From Pseudomonas sp. MM211 (GTDB lineage Bacteria; Pseudomonadota; Gammaproteobacteria; Pseudomonadales; Pseudomonadaceae), in the NCBI RefSeq assembly GCF_020386635.1, contig NZ_CP081942.1:372001-436000 (forward strand): a stretch of 64,000 nt of DNA, given 5' to 3'. Below, piece by piece: positions 35,437-44,943 of the stretch. The notes beneath the pieces are model-generated. The model saw only the letters and a program-made list of their open reading frames with translations. It searched no databases and had not been told where the DNA came from. The position numbers were made by a program, and so were the translations under genes. Position 1 is the stretch's first letter. Each line of letters opens with the position of its first letter.

Positions 35437-35473
35437 GCCATGACCGAGGACACACCGTGTCATCGGTCATGGC
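35437..35473. other. Strong hairpin between the two hybrid kinase genes
   Basis: An 11-bp perfect outer stem (GCCATGACCGA / TCGGTCATGGC) with an inner 5-bp stem (GACAC / GTGTC) and no T-run. It could be a transcript-stability or processing element, or a weak terminator. Confidence 0.5.
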
Positions 35474-35542
35474 CGATCAGCGCCTATGCAAGTGCGCCGC
35501 CGTTACGCTAGCCTCTCCCGATAATTGCCCGCGACCTAGATC

Positions 35543-37654
35543 ATGCCTTCAGAAACCTGCCTGTTTGCCGGCCAGTCCGGTGATACCGTCGACATCATTC
35601 GTCGCTTCGACTGGGCCGCCACATCGCTTGGCCCGATCAGCCAATGGCCAGATGTACTGATCAGCACCACGCGCTTGATCCTCTCGTCCCCCACGCCCAT
35701 CGTGCTGCTCTGTGGCGCGCGCGGCGTACTGATCTACAACGATGCTTACGCCACCTTCGCCGGCATGCGCCACCCGGAAATCTTCGGCCTGCCAGCAGAA
35801 GAGGCCTGGCCGGAAATCGCCGAGTGGAATCGCCATGTGATCGCCATGGGCATGGCCGGCAAGTCGATTGCCCAGGAAAACCTGCATCTGCCCCTGCGCC
35901 GCCCAGGCCTGCAAGACGACGCCTGGATGAACCTGTACTTCAATCCGCTGCTCGATGCCCAAGGGCACTCCCACGGCATGATGTGTATCGTCGTGGAAAC
36001 CACCAACCAGATGGTCGCCACACAGCAGCGCGCCCAGGCCGAAGCCGAATTGCGCGCGGCCAATGAGCGCATCGAACTGGCGCTGAATGCCGGTGCGGTG
36101 CTCGGCACCTGGGTGTGGGACATCCCCAACGACAGCGTCACTGGCGATGAGCGTTTCGCCCGCGCCTTCTCCGTCGATCCGTTGGAAGCTGGCAACGGCA
36201 TGAAGCTCGACCACCTCACGCCAGCCATCCATCCGCAAGACCGCGAACAGGTTAAGGCGCTGATCGAACAGACCATGCAGACCGGCGGCGCCTACCGCAC
36301 TGAGTACCGCATTATTCAAACGGACGGCAGCTACCGCTGGATCGAGGCCAACGGCCGCTGCGAACTGGCGGCAGACGGCACACCCCTGCGCTTTCCGGGC
36401 GTGCTGATCGATATCGAAGAGCACAAGCAGACCGAGCTGGCCCTGCGCCAACTGACCCAGACCCTCGAAGAGCGGGTCGGCGAAGCCGTGCTGCAGCGCA
36501 TTCAGGCCGAGGAGCAATTACGCCAAGCGCAGAAGATGGAAGCCATCGGCCAACTCACTGGCGGCATCGCCCATGACTTCAACAACCTCCTGGCCGGCAT
36601 ACTCGGCAGCCTGGAACTGATCCAGCGCAAGCTGCCGGCCAGCGAAAATCCAGGCTTGGTGAAGTTCATCGAAGCAGCCATCGCCTCGGCCAACCGAGGG
36701 GCATCCCTGACCCATCGCCTGCTGGCCTTCGCCCGACGTCAGTCGCTGGACATGCGCCCTGTCGAGATAAATACCCTGGTACACGTCATCGAGGAGCTGC
36801 TGGCCCGCACCCTGGGCGAGCAGATCAGCCTGGAGATTCACCTCGCCAATGATCTGTGGCTGACCCGCAGCGATGGCCACCAACTGGAAAATGCGCTGAT
36901 CAACCTGGCCATCAACGCCCGTGATGCGATGCCAGACGGCGGCACGTTGCGCATCGAAACGCACAACACGCAACTCGACGAGGCCACCGCACAGAGCTAC
37001 CAGGTGCCTGCTGGCGATTACCTGCGGCTCTCGGTCAGTGATACCGGTAGCGGCATGTCTCAGGAGGTGATTCGCCATGCCTTCGAGCCCTTCTTCACCA
37101 CCAAACCCATCGGCCAGGGCACAGGTCTTGGCCTGTCGATGGTCTACGGCTTCGTCAAGCAAACCGGCGGCTATCTGCACCTGGAAAGCCAGGTCGGCCA
37201 TGGCACCACCCTGAACCTTTACCTGCCGCGCCTGCACATCGAGCCGGCGGTGCCGATCCAGGTTGCACCACCGCAAGCGCTACACGGAACCGGCGAGCGA
37301 ATTCTGGTGGTGGAAGACGACACCGTGGTACGCATGCTGATCGTCGAAGTGCTGGAAGATCTCGGCTACCAGTTGCTCCAGGCAGGCGACGCGCAGAGCG
37401 CCCTGGGTCTACTGGAGCAACACCCGGCGCTCGATCTGTTGCTCACCGATGTTGGCCTGCCGGGCATGAGCGGGCGCCAGCTCGCCGATGCCGCGCGACA
37501 ACGCCAGCCGGATCTCAGGGTGCTGTTCGCCACGGGTTACGCCGAAGGCGCGCAGGTGCGCAACGGCTACCTGGGCAGCGGCATGGAGATGATCGCCAAG
37601 CCGTTCTCGTTCGAGGCGCTGGCGGGCAAGATCAAGGCAATGCTCAGCGACTGA
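35543..37654 (+). CDS. Hybrid sensor histidine kinase PAS-PAS-HK-REC
   Basis: A 703-residue hybrid kinase related to the previous gene. The N-terminus has two PAS domains (about 30-165, the pattern [15 protein letters not shown] is typical of this group; and 175-300), followed by a coiled coil, HisKA with AHDFNNLL (His near 348), a HATPase ([30 protein letters not shown]) and a C-terminal receiver with the acceptor aspartate in [13 protein letters not shown]. There is no transmembrane segment. It is separated from the upstream kinase by a hairpin but lies in the same direction. Confidence 0.87.
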   Translation: MPSETCLFAGQSGDTVDIIRRFDWAATSLGPISQWPDVLISTTRLILSSPTPIVLLCGARGVLIYNDAYATFAGMRHPEIFGLPAEEAWPEIAEWNRHVIAMGMAGKSIAQENLHLPLRRPGLQDDAWMNLYFNPLLDAQGHSHGMMCIVVETTNQMVATQQRAQAEAELRAANERIELALNAGAVLGTWVWDIPNDSVTGDERFARAFSVDPLEAGNGMKLDHLTPAIHPQDREQVKALIEQTMQTGGAYRTEYRIIQTDGSYRWIEANGRCELAADGTPLRFPGVLIDIEEHKQTELALRQLTQTLEERVGEAVLQRIQAEEQLRQAQKMEAIGQLTGGIAHDFNNLLAGILGSLELIQRKLPASENPGLVKFIEAAIASANRGASLTHRLLAFARRQSLDMRPVEINTLVHVIEELLARTLGEQISLEIHLANDLWLTRSDGHQLENALINLAINARDAMPDGGTLRIETHNTQLDEATAQSYQVPAGDYLRLSVSDTGSGMSQEVIRHAFEPFFTTKPIGQGTGLGLSMVYGFVKQTGGYLHLESQVGHGTTLNLYLPRLHIEPAVPIQVAPPQALHGTGERILVVEDDTVVRMLIVEVLEDLGYQLLQAGDAQSALGLLEQHPALDLLLTDVGLPGMSGRQLADAARQRQPDLRVLFATGYAEGAQVRNGYLGSGMEMIAKPFSFEALAGKIKAMLSD

Positions 37655-37857
37655 CCTCGCGTCACCTGCGCCAAGCCGAGCGGCACGCCCGGCACAAAAT
37701 CGTGGAACTCCACCAGCGCCTGACAGCCCAATAGGACAGTACTTCGATTTTGTGGCCCACCATCCCTGGCGGCCACCCTGCGGGCCGTCGCAAGCGACGT
37801 CAAAAACCGCTCCCGGCCATTTTCTGACTGTTTTTTCTGTTTCCCAGGAATGTCTCT

Positions 37858-38151
37858 ATGCGCGTAGAAGGTTTTTTCGAGTCCCTCGGTGAGGCATTCG
37901 GCTCGTTCATCCGCTTTATCGTCGATGCCCTGAGCGGCGTGTTCAACCTGCTGGGCGGCGCTGTTGCCGGTTTTATCGATGGCATGGCCGGTGCGTTGGG
38001 CGTCACACCCTCGCTACTCAGCATCGCCGTACTGCTGATCGGCCTGATCCTGCTCTACAGCGCGGTGCGTTCGTTCATGCGTGGCTCGGTGATCGGCGGG
38101 TTGATCTGGCTGCTTCTTGGTCTGTGGCTGCTCAGTGGTCTGATTCGCTAA
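37858..38151 (+). CDS. Small membrane protein of unknown function
   Basis: A 97-residue protein with a hydrophobic and glycine-rich N-terminal half (about 10-50) and two clear transmembrane helices (about 55-72 and 78-95). The family is not recognised. The 203-bp spacer before it (37655-37857) has a 10-bp inverted repeat (CACAAAATCG at 37691, CGATTTTGTG at 37744) and no gene. Confidence 0.55.
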   Translation: MRVEGFFESLGEAFGSFIRFIVDALSGVFNLLGGAVAGFIDGMAGALGVTPSLLSIAVLLIGLILLYSAVRSFMRGSVIGGLIWLLLGLWLLSGLIR

Positions 38152-38166
38152 GAAGCTCTTCAACAT

Positions 38167-38266
38167 CTGCTGCGCGCTAGCCCTAAGCGTAAAAAACTGG
38201 GTGCCCAGCCAGCTTTCTTACTTATTTTCTTGTGGGGCCGCCGAGGCCTTGTGAGGCTCTAGCTCG
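38167..38266. repeat. Intergenic repeat, copy 2 of a conserved-end element
   Basis: The flanks match the element at 46235: CTGCTGCGCG, GCCCT and GCGT-AAAAA at the left, GCCTTG and GGCTCTAGCTCG at the right, with an unrelated centre. It lies between the small membrane protein and the MFS gene. Confidence 0.5.
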
Positions 38267-38403
38267 GAGGATGGTGAGCCGCTGCCGAGGCACGCCGTGT
38301 TTCCTTCAGGGCTTATGAGCTATGGGCTGGCGGCTTCTTGCATCCAAATGTTACAGAGGACGTGCTAGTCTGACCGGCCGTCGTTAGTCGCCTAAGTATT
38401 CCA

Positions 38404-39645
38404 ATGTCCGTTCATGGTCAGTTGCTGCTGCGTCACCACACGCCCTTCATTCGCTTCTGGCTGGCGCGGGTTTTCACCGCCAGCGGCTTCCAGATGCTCA
38501 CCGTGGCCATCGGCTGGCAGATGTACAGCCTCACCGGCAACGTGCTCGACCTGGGCCTGGTCGGCCTGGTGGAATTCCTGCCGAAGATCCTCTTCATCCT
38601 GCTGACCGGCCACGTCGCCGACCGCTTCGACCGCCGCAAGGTGGCCGCGCTGTGCCAATGCGGCCAAGCTGCCGTCGCCATCACCCTGCTGATCGGCAGC
38701 AGCACGAGCAGCCTGACCCGCGAGATGATCTTCGTCATCGCCTTCATGATGGGCACGGCACGGGCCTTCGAGATGCCCACCACCCAGGCGCTGCTGCCGA
38801 ACATCGTGCCGCCCGGCCTGTTCCCCGCCGCAGTCGCGGCATCCAGCTCGGCGATGCAGACCGCCACCATCGTTTCCCCCGCCCTCGGCGGCGTGCTCTA
38901 CGCGGTGGCGCCGGCCTGGGTCTATGGCCCTGCGTTGGTGCTGTACATGATCGCCATGGGCATGATGCTCAGCCTACCGTCGCAGCAGAAGCCGCTGAAA
39001 CAGAAGATCTCGGTGGAATCGCTGCTGGCCGGTTTCTGCTTCATCCGCAGCCGACCGGAAGTGTTCGGCGCCATATCGATGGACATGTTCGCCGTGCTAC
39101 TCGGCGGTGCCACCGCGCTGCTGCCGGTGTTCGCCAAGGACATCCTGCTCACCGGCCCCTGGGGCCTCGGCCTGCTGCGCTCGGCGCCAGCGGTGGGCGC
39201 GCTGCTGATGTCGATCTACCTGGCGCGCCATCCCATCGAGCGGCGGGTCGGCCCGGTGATTCTCGGTTCGGTGGCGATTTTCGGGGTAGCGACCATCGGC
39301 TTCGGGCTGTCCACCTCGCTGTGGTTCAGCCTGGCGACCCTGGTGCTGCTCGGCGCGGCAGATATGGTCAGCATGGTGATCCGCGGCGCGTTCGTGCAGT
39401 TGCAGACGCCTGACGAGATGCGCGGCCGGGTTGGCGCGGTGAACAGCCTGTTCATCGGCGCCTCCAACCAGCTCGGCGACTTCCGCGCCGGCGTCAGCGC
39501 CGCCTGGTTCGGCACCGTACCCGCCGTGCTGATGGGCGGCGTCGGCGCCATCGGCATCAGCCTGTTGTGGATCAAGCTGTTCCCGGCGCTGTCGAGCCGG
39601 GATCGGATTCATGATCCGTTGGTGGGGGATGAGAAAGCGTCCTAG
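38404..39645 (+). CDS. MFS transporter, EntS-like (MFS_3)
   Basis: A 413-residue inner-membrane protein with about 12 hydrophobic segments. The early sequence FWLARVFTASGFQMLTVAIGWQMY and the loop GHVADRFDRRKV fit the MFS_3 group that includes the enterobactin exporter EntS. The substrate is unknown; no siderophore genes are adjacent. The upstream 252-bp spacer carries the repeat at 38167 and presumably the promoter. Confidence 0.8.
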   Translation: MSVHGQLLLRHHTPFIRFWLARVFTASGFQMLTVAIGWQMYSLTGNVLDLGLVGLVEFLPKILFILLTGHVADRFDRRKVAALCQCGQAAVAITLLIGSSTSSLTREMIFVIAFMMGTARAFEMPTTQALLPNIVPPGLFPAAVAASSSAMQTATIVSPALGGVLYAVAPAWVYGPALVLYMIAMGMMLSLPSQQKPLKQKISVESLLAGFCFIRSRPEVFGAISMDMFAVLLGGATALLPVFAKDILLTGPWGLGLLRSAPAVGALLMSIYLARHPIERRVGPVILGSVAIFGVATIGFGLSTSLWFSLATLVLLGAADMVSMVIRGAFVQLQTPDEMRGRVGAVNSLFIGASNQLGDFRAGVSAAWFGTVPAVLMGGVGAIGISLLWIKLFPALSSRDRIHDPLVGDEKAS

Positions 39646-39711
39646 CGAAAGCTGGAACGCTTCTCACAGGCCTAGGTGTCTTCTCTGGCATCAATACCTT
39701 TCCAAGTGCAC

Positions 39712-41424
39712 CTAATCCACGAGGCGCTGAGCTTCAAGAGCCCTTTTCATAGCACGGGCACACTCCGCACGATTCATATCGGTGGGTCGTTGGCACTCTG
39801 TGTAACTTTCAACTGGCGGTTTGGGCTGTGGCTGCTGTTCTTCAGGGCTGGAACTGAGAGTCAACGATGACATCATGAACAACGGCAACATGATGGCAGC
39901 ACAGATCCCCCAGCCCAGAATCAGCTTGTCTAGCGATGCCAATAACCGCCAGCCGCGAATCAGCCACGCTGCCGGGGCGCCACCCCGCGAGGCAACATCG
40001 ACGAACTGCACGCACAGGATAAACGTCGTCAGCGCCAGCGCTGTGGACGCAGTGGGGTCACCCGCCCAATAAGCGGTCAGGGCGGCGAACCCCGCACTGG
40101 GCACGATATGCCTCAACAACAGCAGGCCACTGCCACCGCGCAACCAGCGCGGCGGTATCAACCGCAGACTGATGCCCACGTCGAAAACCACGCACCACCT
40201 GGCCAGCCTGTTCCAGAGTTTGATAAGCAACCGGAATACGAACAACAACGCTGTGCCTAGAGCTGCCACCGCAGCCACCGATACGGCCAGGCCCTTCGAG
40301 CGTTCTGATGCGCCGCTCAGCACGAACATCATCAGGCACAGGCCCAACCAGAACAACGGATACAGCTGCACCCAACCATTGCCCGGATGCCAGTCACGCC
40401 ACTGAGGCAGACAAGCCAAACCCAAGTCGTTCAGCAGATCGTCATGATGCTCCACGCGCCAGGCCAGCGCCTCGCAGGCTTGCCAGTCGGCATCATCGAA
40501 GCCGTCCACCAACTTGCGGCGCTCGCCTTTGGGCATCGGTTTGAGCAAAAACCAGACTGTACGCGACGACGGTGAGGCCGGCTGCTCTTCGTTCAGCGAC
40601 TTGCGCAACTCGGCGCGCAGCGCCATGGCGTCGCGGCGTAAACAAAGCTCGTCCCACCGCTCGTCGTCACAGGGCAGTTGGCCACGTGCCTCGTCCCAGT
40701 CGAACAGCCGGCAAATTTCATCGAAAAAGCTCAGTGACCAGCCAACCTTGCCTTCAAGCAAGTCCAGCAAGCCTTCCTGCAGATAACTGCTGCGATCGAA
40801 TGGCTGTACCCAGGGCTGCTTCGCCAACTGCCTAATGGACTCGAGAACTAGATGTTCCTGCCCATCTGCCAGTTGCGAATGCCATTTCCACAGTTCGGCA
40901 TTCAGCAGCCGCTCGGCCAGGAAGTTCATCGCCGGCATCGGCAGATAATCAGCCTGCCAGGGCGTCAGCCAATGCAGATGCGCCATGGCCCAGTGCACTG
41001 TTTCAACCGCCTGGTCGCCGGACAGCTGAGACCGGCGCAGCAATTCCAATTCGAATGCCTTTTCCTGCCCGGCCTCACGTGCCTGGAGCAGTGCCTCGTC
41101 AAGCGAAGCGCAGCTGTCCAGCAGATTGACGACCCACGCCTGCTCGTCGATCTGTCGTTGCTGGATTTCCGTCAACGGTGCGGTCAGTTGCTGTGCATCG
41201 TTGATCGGCATTGGCGTAAAAGGCTCGTCGACCGCAGCAGGTGCTTCTACGTTCTGAAAACGCTGCGCCCAATCCAACGCCCACTCATACGCCTCGCGCA
41301 GCCGCTGGAAGGCCTCGGGGTCTTCGTCAGGCCGTGTTTGCTTGAGCAGCTGCGCGTAACGGCGTTTGATGGTGCGGGTATCGGCCTCGGCGTCCAGGCC
41401 GAGCAGCTCCCAGGGGCTCACCAC
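39712..41424 (-). CDS. Membrane J-domain protein (DjlB/DjlC-type), second copy
   Basis: A 570-residue protein. The N-terminal 65 residues form a short J-domain (SPWELLGLDAEADTRTIKRRYAQLLKQ then RPDEDPEAFQRLREAYE), in which the HPD motif is replaced by RPD. The middle is helical and acidic, and the C-terminal part (about 340-540) has several hydrophobic segments. It starts at a GTG at 41424 within the end of the preceding J-gene (7-bp overlap). It lies in the operon order hscC, J-protein, J-protein, as in the E. coli hscC-djlC-djlB group, so it likely delivers substrates to HscC at the membrane. Confidence 0.8.
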   Translation of the reverse strand: MVSPWELLGLDAEADTRTIKRRYAQLLKQTRPDEDPEAFQRLREAYEWALDWAQRFQNVEAPAAVDEPFTPMPINDAQQLTAPLTEIQQRQIDEQAWVVNLLDSCASLDEALLQAREAGQEKAFELELLRRSQLSGDQAVETVHWAMAHLHWLTPWQADYLPMPAMNFLAERLLNAELWKWHSQLADGQEHLVLESIRQLAKQPWVQPFDRSSYLQEGLLDLLEGKVGWSLSFFDEICRLFDWDEARGQLPCDDERWDELCLRRDAMALRAELRKSLNEEQPASPSSRTVWFLLKPMPKGERRKLVDGFDDADWQACEALAWRVEHHDDLLNDLGLACLPQWRDWHPGNGWVQLYPLFWLGLCLMMFVLSGASERSKGLAVSVAAVAALGTALLFVFRLLIKLWNRLARWCVVFDVGISLRLIPPRWLRGGSGLLLLRHIVPSAGFAALTAYWAGDPTASTALALTTFILCVQFVDVASRGGAPAAWLIRGWRLLASLDKLILGWGICAAIMLPLFMMSSLTLSSSPEEQQPQPKPPVESYTECQRPTDMNRAECARAMKRALEAQRLVD

Positions 41425-42953
41425 TCGGCCTTCTTGCTGTAGTCGACCTTAAAAGCGCCGTTGCGCCACATCGACCAGCGCAGCCAGGGCGAGCGGCGGC
41501 TGCCGACCAGGCCGAGGAATAGCACTTCCAGCAGCAAGGCAGCGCCGAATGTGGCCCAGCCGGAAATCAGACTTGGCGCAAAGGCGGCGACGATCATCGC
41601 GAAAAATGCGGCCGGCGTGCCGTGGCGCAGCACCAGCATGCCGGCGCCACGGTCACGCCAGGCAGCCGGCAGCAGCAGTCGGCTAAGCGGTACGTCGAGG
41701 CGCGTCAGGTAACGTGCCAGCCGGCCCCAGCCGCGCGCGAGCATCACCATCCAGGCAACCACCACGGCGCTGATGAGCAGATCCTTGAATGCCAGGCCGA
41801 GATAGCCGCCCGACAGCTCCAGGTATACCGAGAGCTGCGCCTCCTGCAGTGAGGTTGCAAGCATGGCGGCGAGCAGCAGGAGCCAGGCGTAGACCGTGGC
41901 CGGCACCGTCCATTGGCGCGGCTGCCAGCGCCGCCAATCTTCATCGACCTGCAGGCCAGGCAGCTCCGCCAGCTCGGGATAACGCTCGGTAAGCAGCTCG
42001 TCCAACCCCTGGCAGGCCTGCCAGTCCTCGTCGTCGAAATGATCGGCCAATATCCGTGCCTCTTGCTCTTGCATGGGCTTGAGAAGCAGCCACGCTGCCC
42101 GTTCTTCAGCGCGCAACGGCCAATCCAGTTCTAGCTGGCGCAGCAGCCGCTGCCCCGCCGCCTGGCGCTCGCAGCGCCAGCACAACCAGTTCCAGCGGTC
42201 GACGGAGCACGGCAGCTCACCGCTGTCCTCGTTCCAGCCGAACAGCCGGCAAAGGCGTTCGAACAGCGCAGCCGACCAGTGTTCGGTGACTTCGAGCATC
42301 CAGACCATACCGTCGTGCAATTGCCGGCGGCGGTCGAAGGCTTGCAGCCAGTCGCTGGCCAGCAGCGCGGCGGCCGCGTCCAGTACGGCGCGTTCCTCGC
42401 CGGCCTGCAACTGGCGCTGCAGGCTTTCCAGCTCCAGAGTCAGCAGGCGCGCGGCCAATGCGTCGAGATGGGCCGAGGGCAGGTAATCGGCCTGCCACGG
42501 CGACAGCCAATGCAAGCGCTGCATGCCCCAGCGCAGGATGTTCAACCCCTCTTCGTCCAGATTGGTGCAGCGCGTCAGCAGATGACGCTGCAGATCGGCC
42601 TCCAGTCCCTGCTCACGGGCCTGCTGCAAGGCGGCATCCAGTGACGCGCTGGCCTGCAGCAGTTGCTCGATGCGCAACTGCTGCGACTGTTCGGCAGCGG
42701 CCACAGCCGGCGATTCTTGCTGCACCACGGGCGATGCAGTCTCGACAGGTGCTTGCCACTGCTCGGCGCCGGCATCCCGCAGTCGATCCTGGGCGGCGGC
42801 ATGCTCCAGCGCCTGCTCGTAGGCTTCACGCAGGCGCTGGAAGGCTTCGGCGTCCTCGTCCGGGCGGTGCTGTTTGAGCAATTGCGCATAGCGACGCTTG
42901 ATGCTGCGGGTATCGGCGTCGGCGTCCAGGCCAAGCAGCTTCCATGGATTCAT
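41418..42953 (-). CDS. Membrane J-domain protein (DjlB/DjlC-type), first copy
   Basis: A 511-residue paralogue of the next gene, with N-terminal J-domain NPWKLLGLDADADTRSIKRRYAQLLK followed by QHRPDEDAEAF; the histidine is shifted one residue from the classical HPD (H-R-P-D). The middle is helical and rich in glutamine and tryptophan; hydrophobic segments (about 345-490) follow. I chose the ATG at 42953 because it aligns with the paralogue; a TTG at 42962 overlaps the hscC stop and is the alternative. Probably a co-chaperone of HscC. Confidence 0.8.
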   Translation of the reverse strand: MNPWKLLGLDADADTRSIKRRYAQLLKQHRPDEDAEAFQRLREAYEQALEHAAAQDRLRDAGAEQWQAPVETASPVVQQESPAVAAAEQSQQLRIEQLLQASASLDAALQQAREQGLEADLQRHLLTRCTNLDEEGLNILRWGMQRLHWLSPWQADYLPSAHLDALAARLLTLELESLQRQLQAGEERAVLDAAAALLASDWLQAFDRRRQLHDGMVWMLEVTEHWSAALFERLCRLFGWNEDSGELPCSVDRWNWLCWRCERQAAGQRLLRQLELDWPLRAEERAAWLLLKPMQEQEARILADHFDDEDWQACQGLDELLTERYPELAELPGLQVDEDWRRWQPRQWTVPATVYAWLLLLAAMLATSLQEAQLSVYLELSGGYLGLAFKDLLISAVVVAWMVMLARGWGRLARYLTRLDVPLSRLLLPAAWRDRGAGMLVLRHGTPAAFFAMIVAAFAPSLISGWATFGAALLLEVLFLGLVGSRRSPWLRWSMWRNGAFKVDYSKKAEW

Positions 42954-42958
42954 ACCAA

Positions 42959-44650
42959 TCAATACCCTTGTTCGATGGCATCCAGGCGTGCGGCTACTTC
43001 ACCACGCGCCTCGCGAATTTCCCGCTCGTCCTGGCGCTCGAGGATGCTGGCGAAGTGTGCAGCCAGCTGCCCGACATGTTCGCGCAAGTCGCCCAGGCAC
43101 TCCTGATACAAGCGCTCCATACGTGCCATCAACGCGCTGTTGACCTGCTGGTCGCGCGGATGAACCTTGAGTGCCTCCAGCGCGGCGAAGCGCTCGGCGA
43201 TCTCCTCCGGGCTGAGCACGCCCGGGTTGTTCTCGATCACCAGGCGGTGGCTCTCGCCGGTCAGCGGCGTGTCCACCAGGGCTTCGAGCAGGCCGTTGAT
43301 GTCGTAGGTGAAGCGGATATCCAGCGAGACTTCGCCAGCAGGGCGCGGCGGCACGGCAACGTCCAGCTCACCGAGAAAGATGTTGTTGGCCACCAGCCGG
43401 CTCTCGCCCTGAAAGATGCGCACGCTGACACTCTTCTGCCCATCCTGCAGAGTCTGCACGCTCTGCACCCGGCTGACGGGCACCACGCAGTTGCGCTCGA
43501 TGATCGGCAGGTAGTGCCCGGCCTGATGTTGCGAGCCGACCTGCTTGGAGATTTCCACGCCGAGGCTGTAGGGGCAGACGTCGGTCAGCACCACTTCCTC
43601 AAGCGTGGCATCGCGAGCCTTCAGCGCCGCCTGGATGGCCGCCCCCTGGGCGATCACTTCATCGGGGTTCAGGTGCATGGCCGGAAAGCGCCCGAACAGG
43701 CTGGCCACCAGCTTGCGCACCAGCGGCATGCGCGTGGTGCCGCCGACCAGCAGCACTTCGTCGAGGTCGGCGACCTTGATGCGTGCATCACGCAGGGCGC
43801 GTTCAATGGGCGCCCGCAGGCGTTCGAGCAATGGTTCGCAGATGCTCAGCAGCTTGTCCTGGCTCAGCGGCAGCGTCCATTCGCGGCCATCCTCGCGCAG
43901 CTGGAACACGGCCTCGGGCTGTTGCCCAAGGGCGTGACGCACGCGCTGGGCCTCGCGGCGCAGGCGCTGATGAATCGCTGGCTGCTGGTGATCGGGCAGG
44001 CCCTGGCCATTCATGGCACTGAGGAAGTGGGCGACCAGAACATCATCGAAGTCCTCGCCACCGAGGAAGTTGTCCCCGGCACTGGCGCGCACCTCCATAA
44101 TGCCGTCGAACAGCTCGAGTACCGACACGTCGAAGGTGCCGCCGCCCAGGTCGAAGACCAGAAAGGTCGCCTCGCCCTTCTGGTGCAGGCCGTAGGCCAG
44201 GGCCGCAGCGGTTGGCTCGTTGATCAGTTTCTCGACTTTCAGCCCGGCCAGCTCGCCAGCGATGCGCGTGGCCTTGCGCTGAGCGTCGCTGAAATACGCC
44301 GGCACGCTGATCACAGCCTCGCTGACCGGCTGGCCATAGGCGCGCTCTACATCCTCCTTGAGGCTGCGCAGTACCAGCGCGGAAAGCTCTTCGGGGCGAA
44401 AGCTGCGCGACCCCAGCCGCGTGCTCTGGGCGCTGCCCATGTTGCGCTTGAAGAGCGCCGCGCTGAGGTGCGGGTGGGTCTGCAGTCGCTCACGGGCGAT
44501 ATCACCTACCACCAGTTGCCCTTCGTTATCCAGGCCGACCACGCTGGGCGTGAGCAGGCGGCCGAGGGCGTTGGGCACCAGCCGGGCGGCTTCGCCATCC
44601 CAGACGGAAACCAGGCTGTTGGTGGTACCGAGGTCTATTCCGATGATCAT
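42959..44650 (-). CDS. hscC: HscC-type Hsp70 chaperone
   Basis: A 563-residue Hsp70 of the HscC class, close to E. coli HscC (556) and shorter than DnaK. The phosphate-1 motif [11 protein letters not shown], the [16 protein letters not shown] motif and the [11 protein letters not shown] linker region are clear, and the C-terminal lid is shortened. A GGGAGG lies 11 bases before the ATG at 44650; an ATG at 44674 would add eight residues. It heads a three-gene operon with two J-domain proteins whose stop and start codons overlap. Role: specialised chaperone with membrane J-partners; its clients are unknown. Confidence 0.9.
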   Translation of the reverse strand: MIIGIDLGTTNSLVSVWDGEAARLVPNALGRLLTPSVVGLDNEGQLVVGDIARERLQTHPHLSAALFKRNMGSAQSTRLGSRSFRPEELSALVLRSLKEDVERAYGQPVSEAVISVPAYFSDAQRKATRIAGELAGLKVEKLINEPTAAALAYGLHQKGEATFLVFDLGGGTFDVSVLELFDGIMEVRASAGDNFLGGEDFDDVLVAHFLSAMNGQGLPDHQQPAIHQRLRREAQRVRHALGQQPEAVFQLREDGREWTLPLSQDKLLSICEPLLERLRAPIERALRDARIKVADLDEVLLVGGTTRMPLVRKLVASLFGRFPAMHLNPDEVIAQGAAIQAALKARDATLEEVVLTDVCPYSLGVEISKQVGSQHQAGHYLPIIERNCVVPVSRVQSVQTLQDGQKSVSVRIFQGESRLVANNIFLGELDVAVPPRPAGEVSLDIRFTYDINGLLEALVDTPLTGESHRLVIENNPGVLSPEEIAERFAALEALKVHPRDQQVNSALMARMERLYQECLGDLREHVGQLAAHFASILERQDEREIREARGEVAARLDAIEQGY

Positions 44651-44943
44651 CTTGGCCGCAGCCTCCCTGTGCATAGCCGGGGCCCTGGAGCAGTACGCTC
44701 CGGCCAGGCGCGATATTAGAGCGCTCTGGCCGGCCGCGGTAAAGCCCGTTCCTTCGACTTTGCGAAGCCGCCGACACTCGCTGCAGGGGCAAGCGGCGAG
44801 CTGCTATGATGCCGCGCTTTCGCGGATCGACAACACGCCAGGGCCTGCCTCCACCTACGGATACCGGCCTTGATGGCACGTGATGTGCTTTTGTTTGCCC
44901 TCTGCCTCTGTCAACGCCCGTTCGCCGCCCCGGGAGCCCCCGC

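Noticed and set aside
33230..35470. Long antisense frame of 746 codons opposite the first hybrid kinase
   Set aside because: It is an open shadow frame caused by high GC at third positions. It lacks domains and its composition (many His, Gln, Arg) is typical of antisense shadows.
37691..37753. 10-bp inverted repeat CACAAAATCG/CGATTTTGTG as insertion element ends
   Set aside because: The arms are short, no target duplication or gene lies between them; likely chance or a minor regulatory dyad.
44651..44943. Purine riboswitch before the purine permease
   Set aside because: The conserved core loops are not recognised; only a short hairpin and a weak -10 box are visible.
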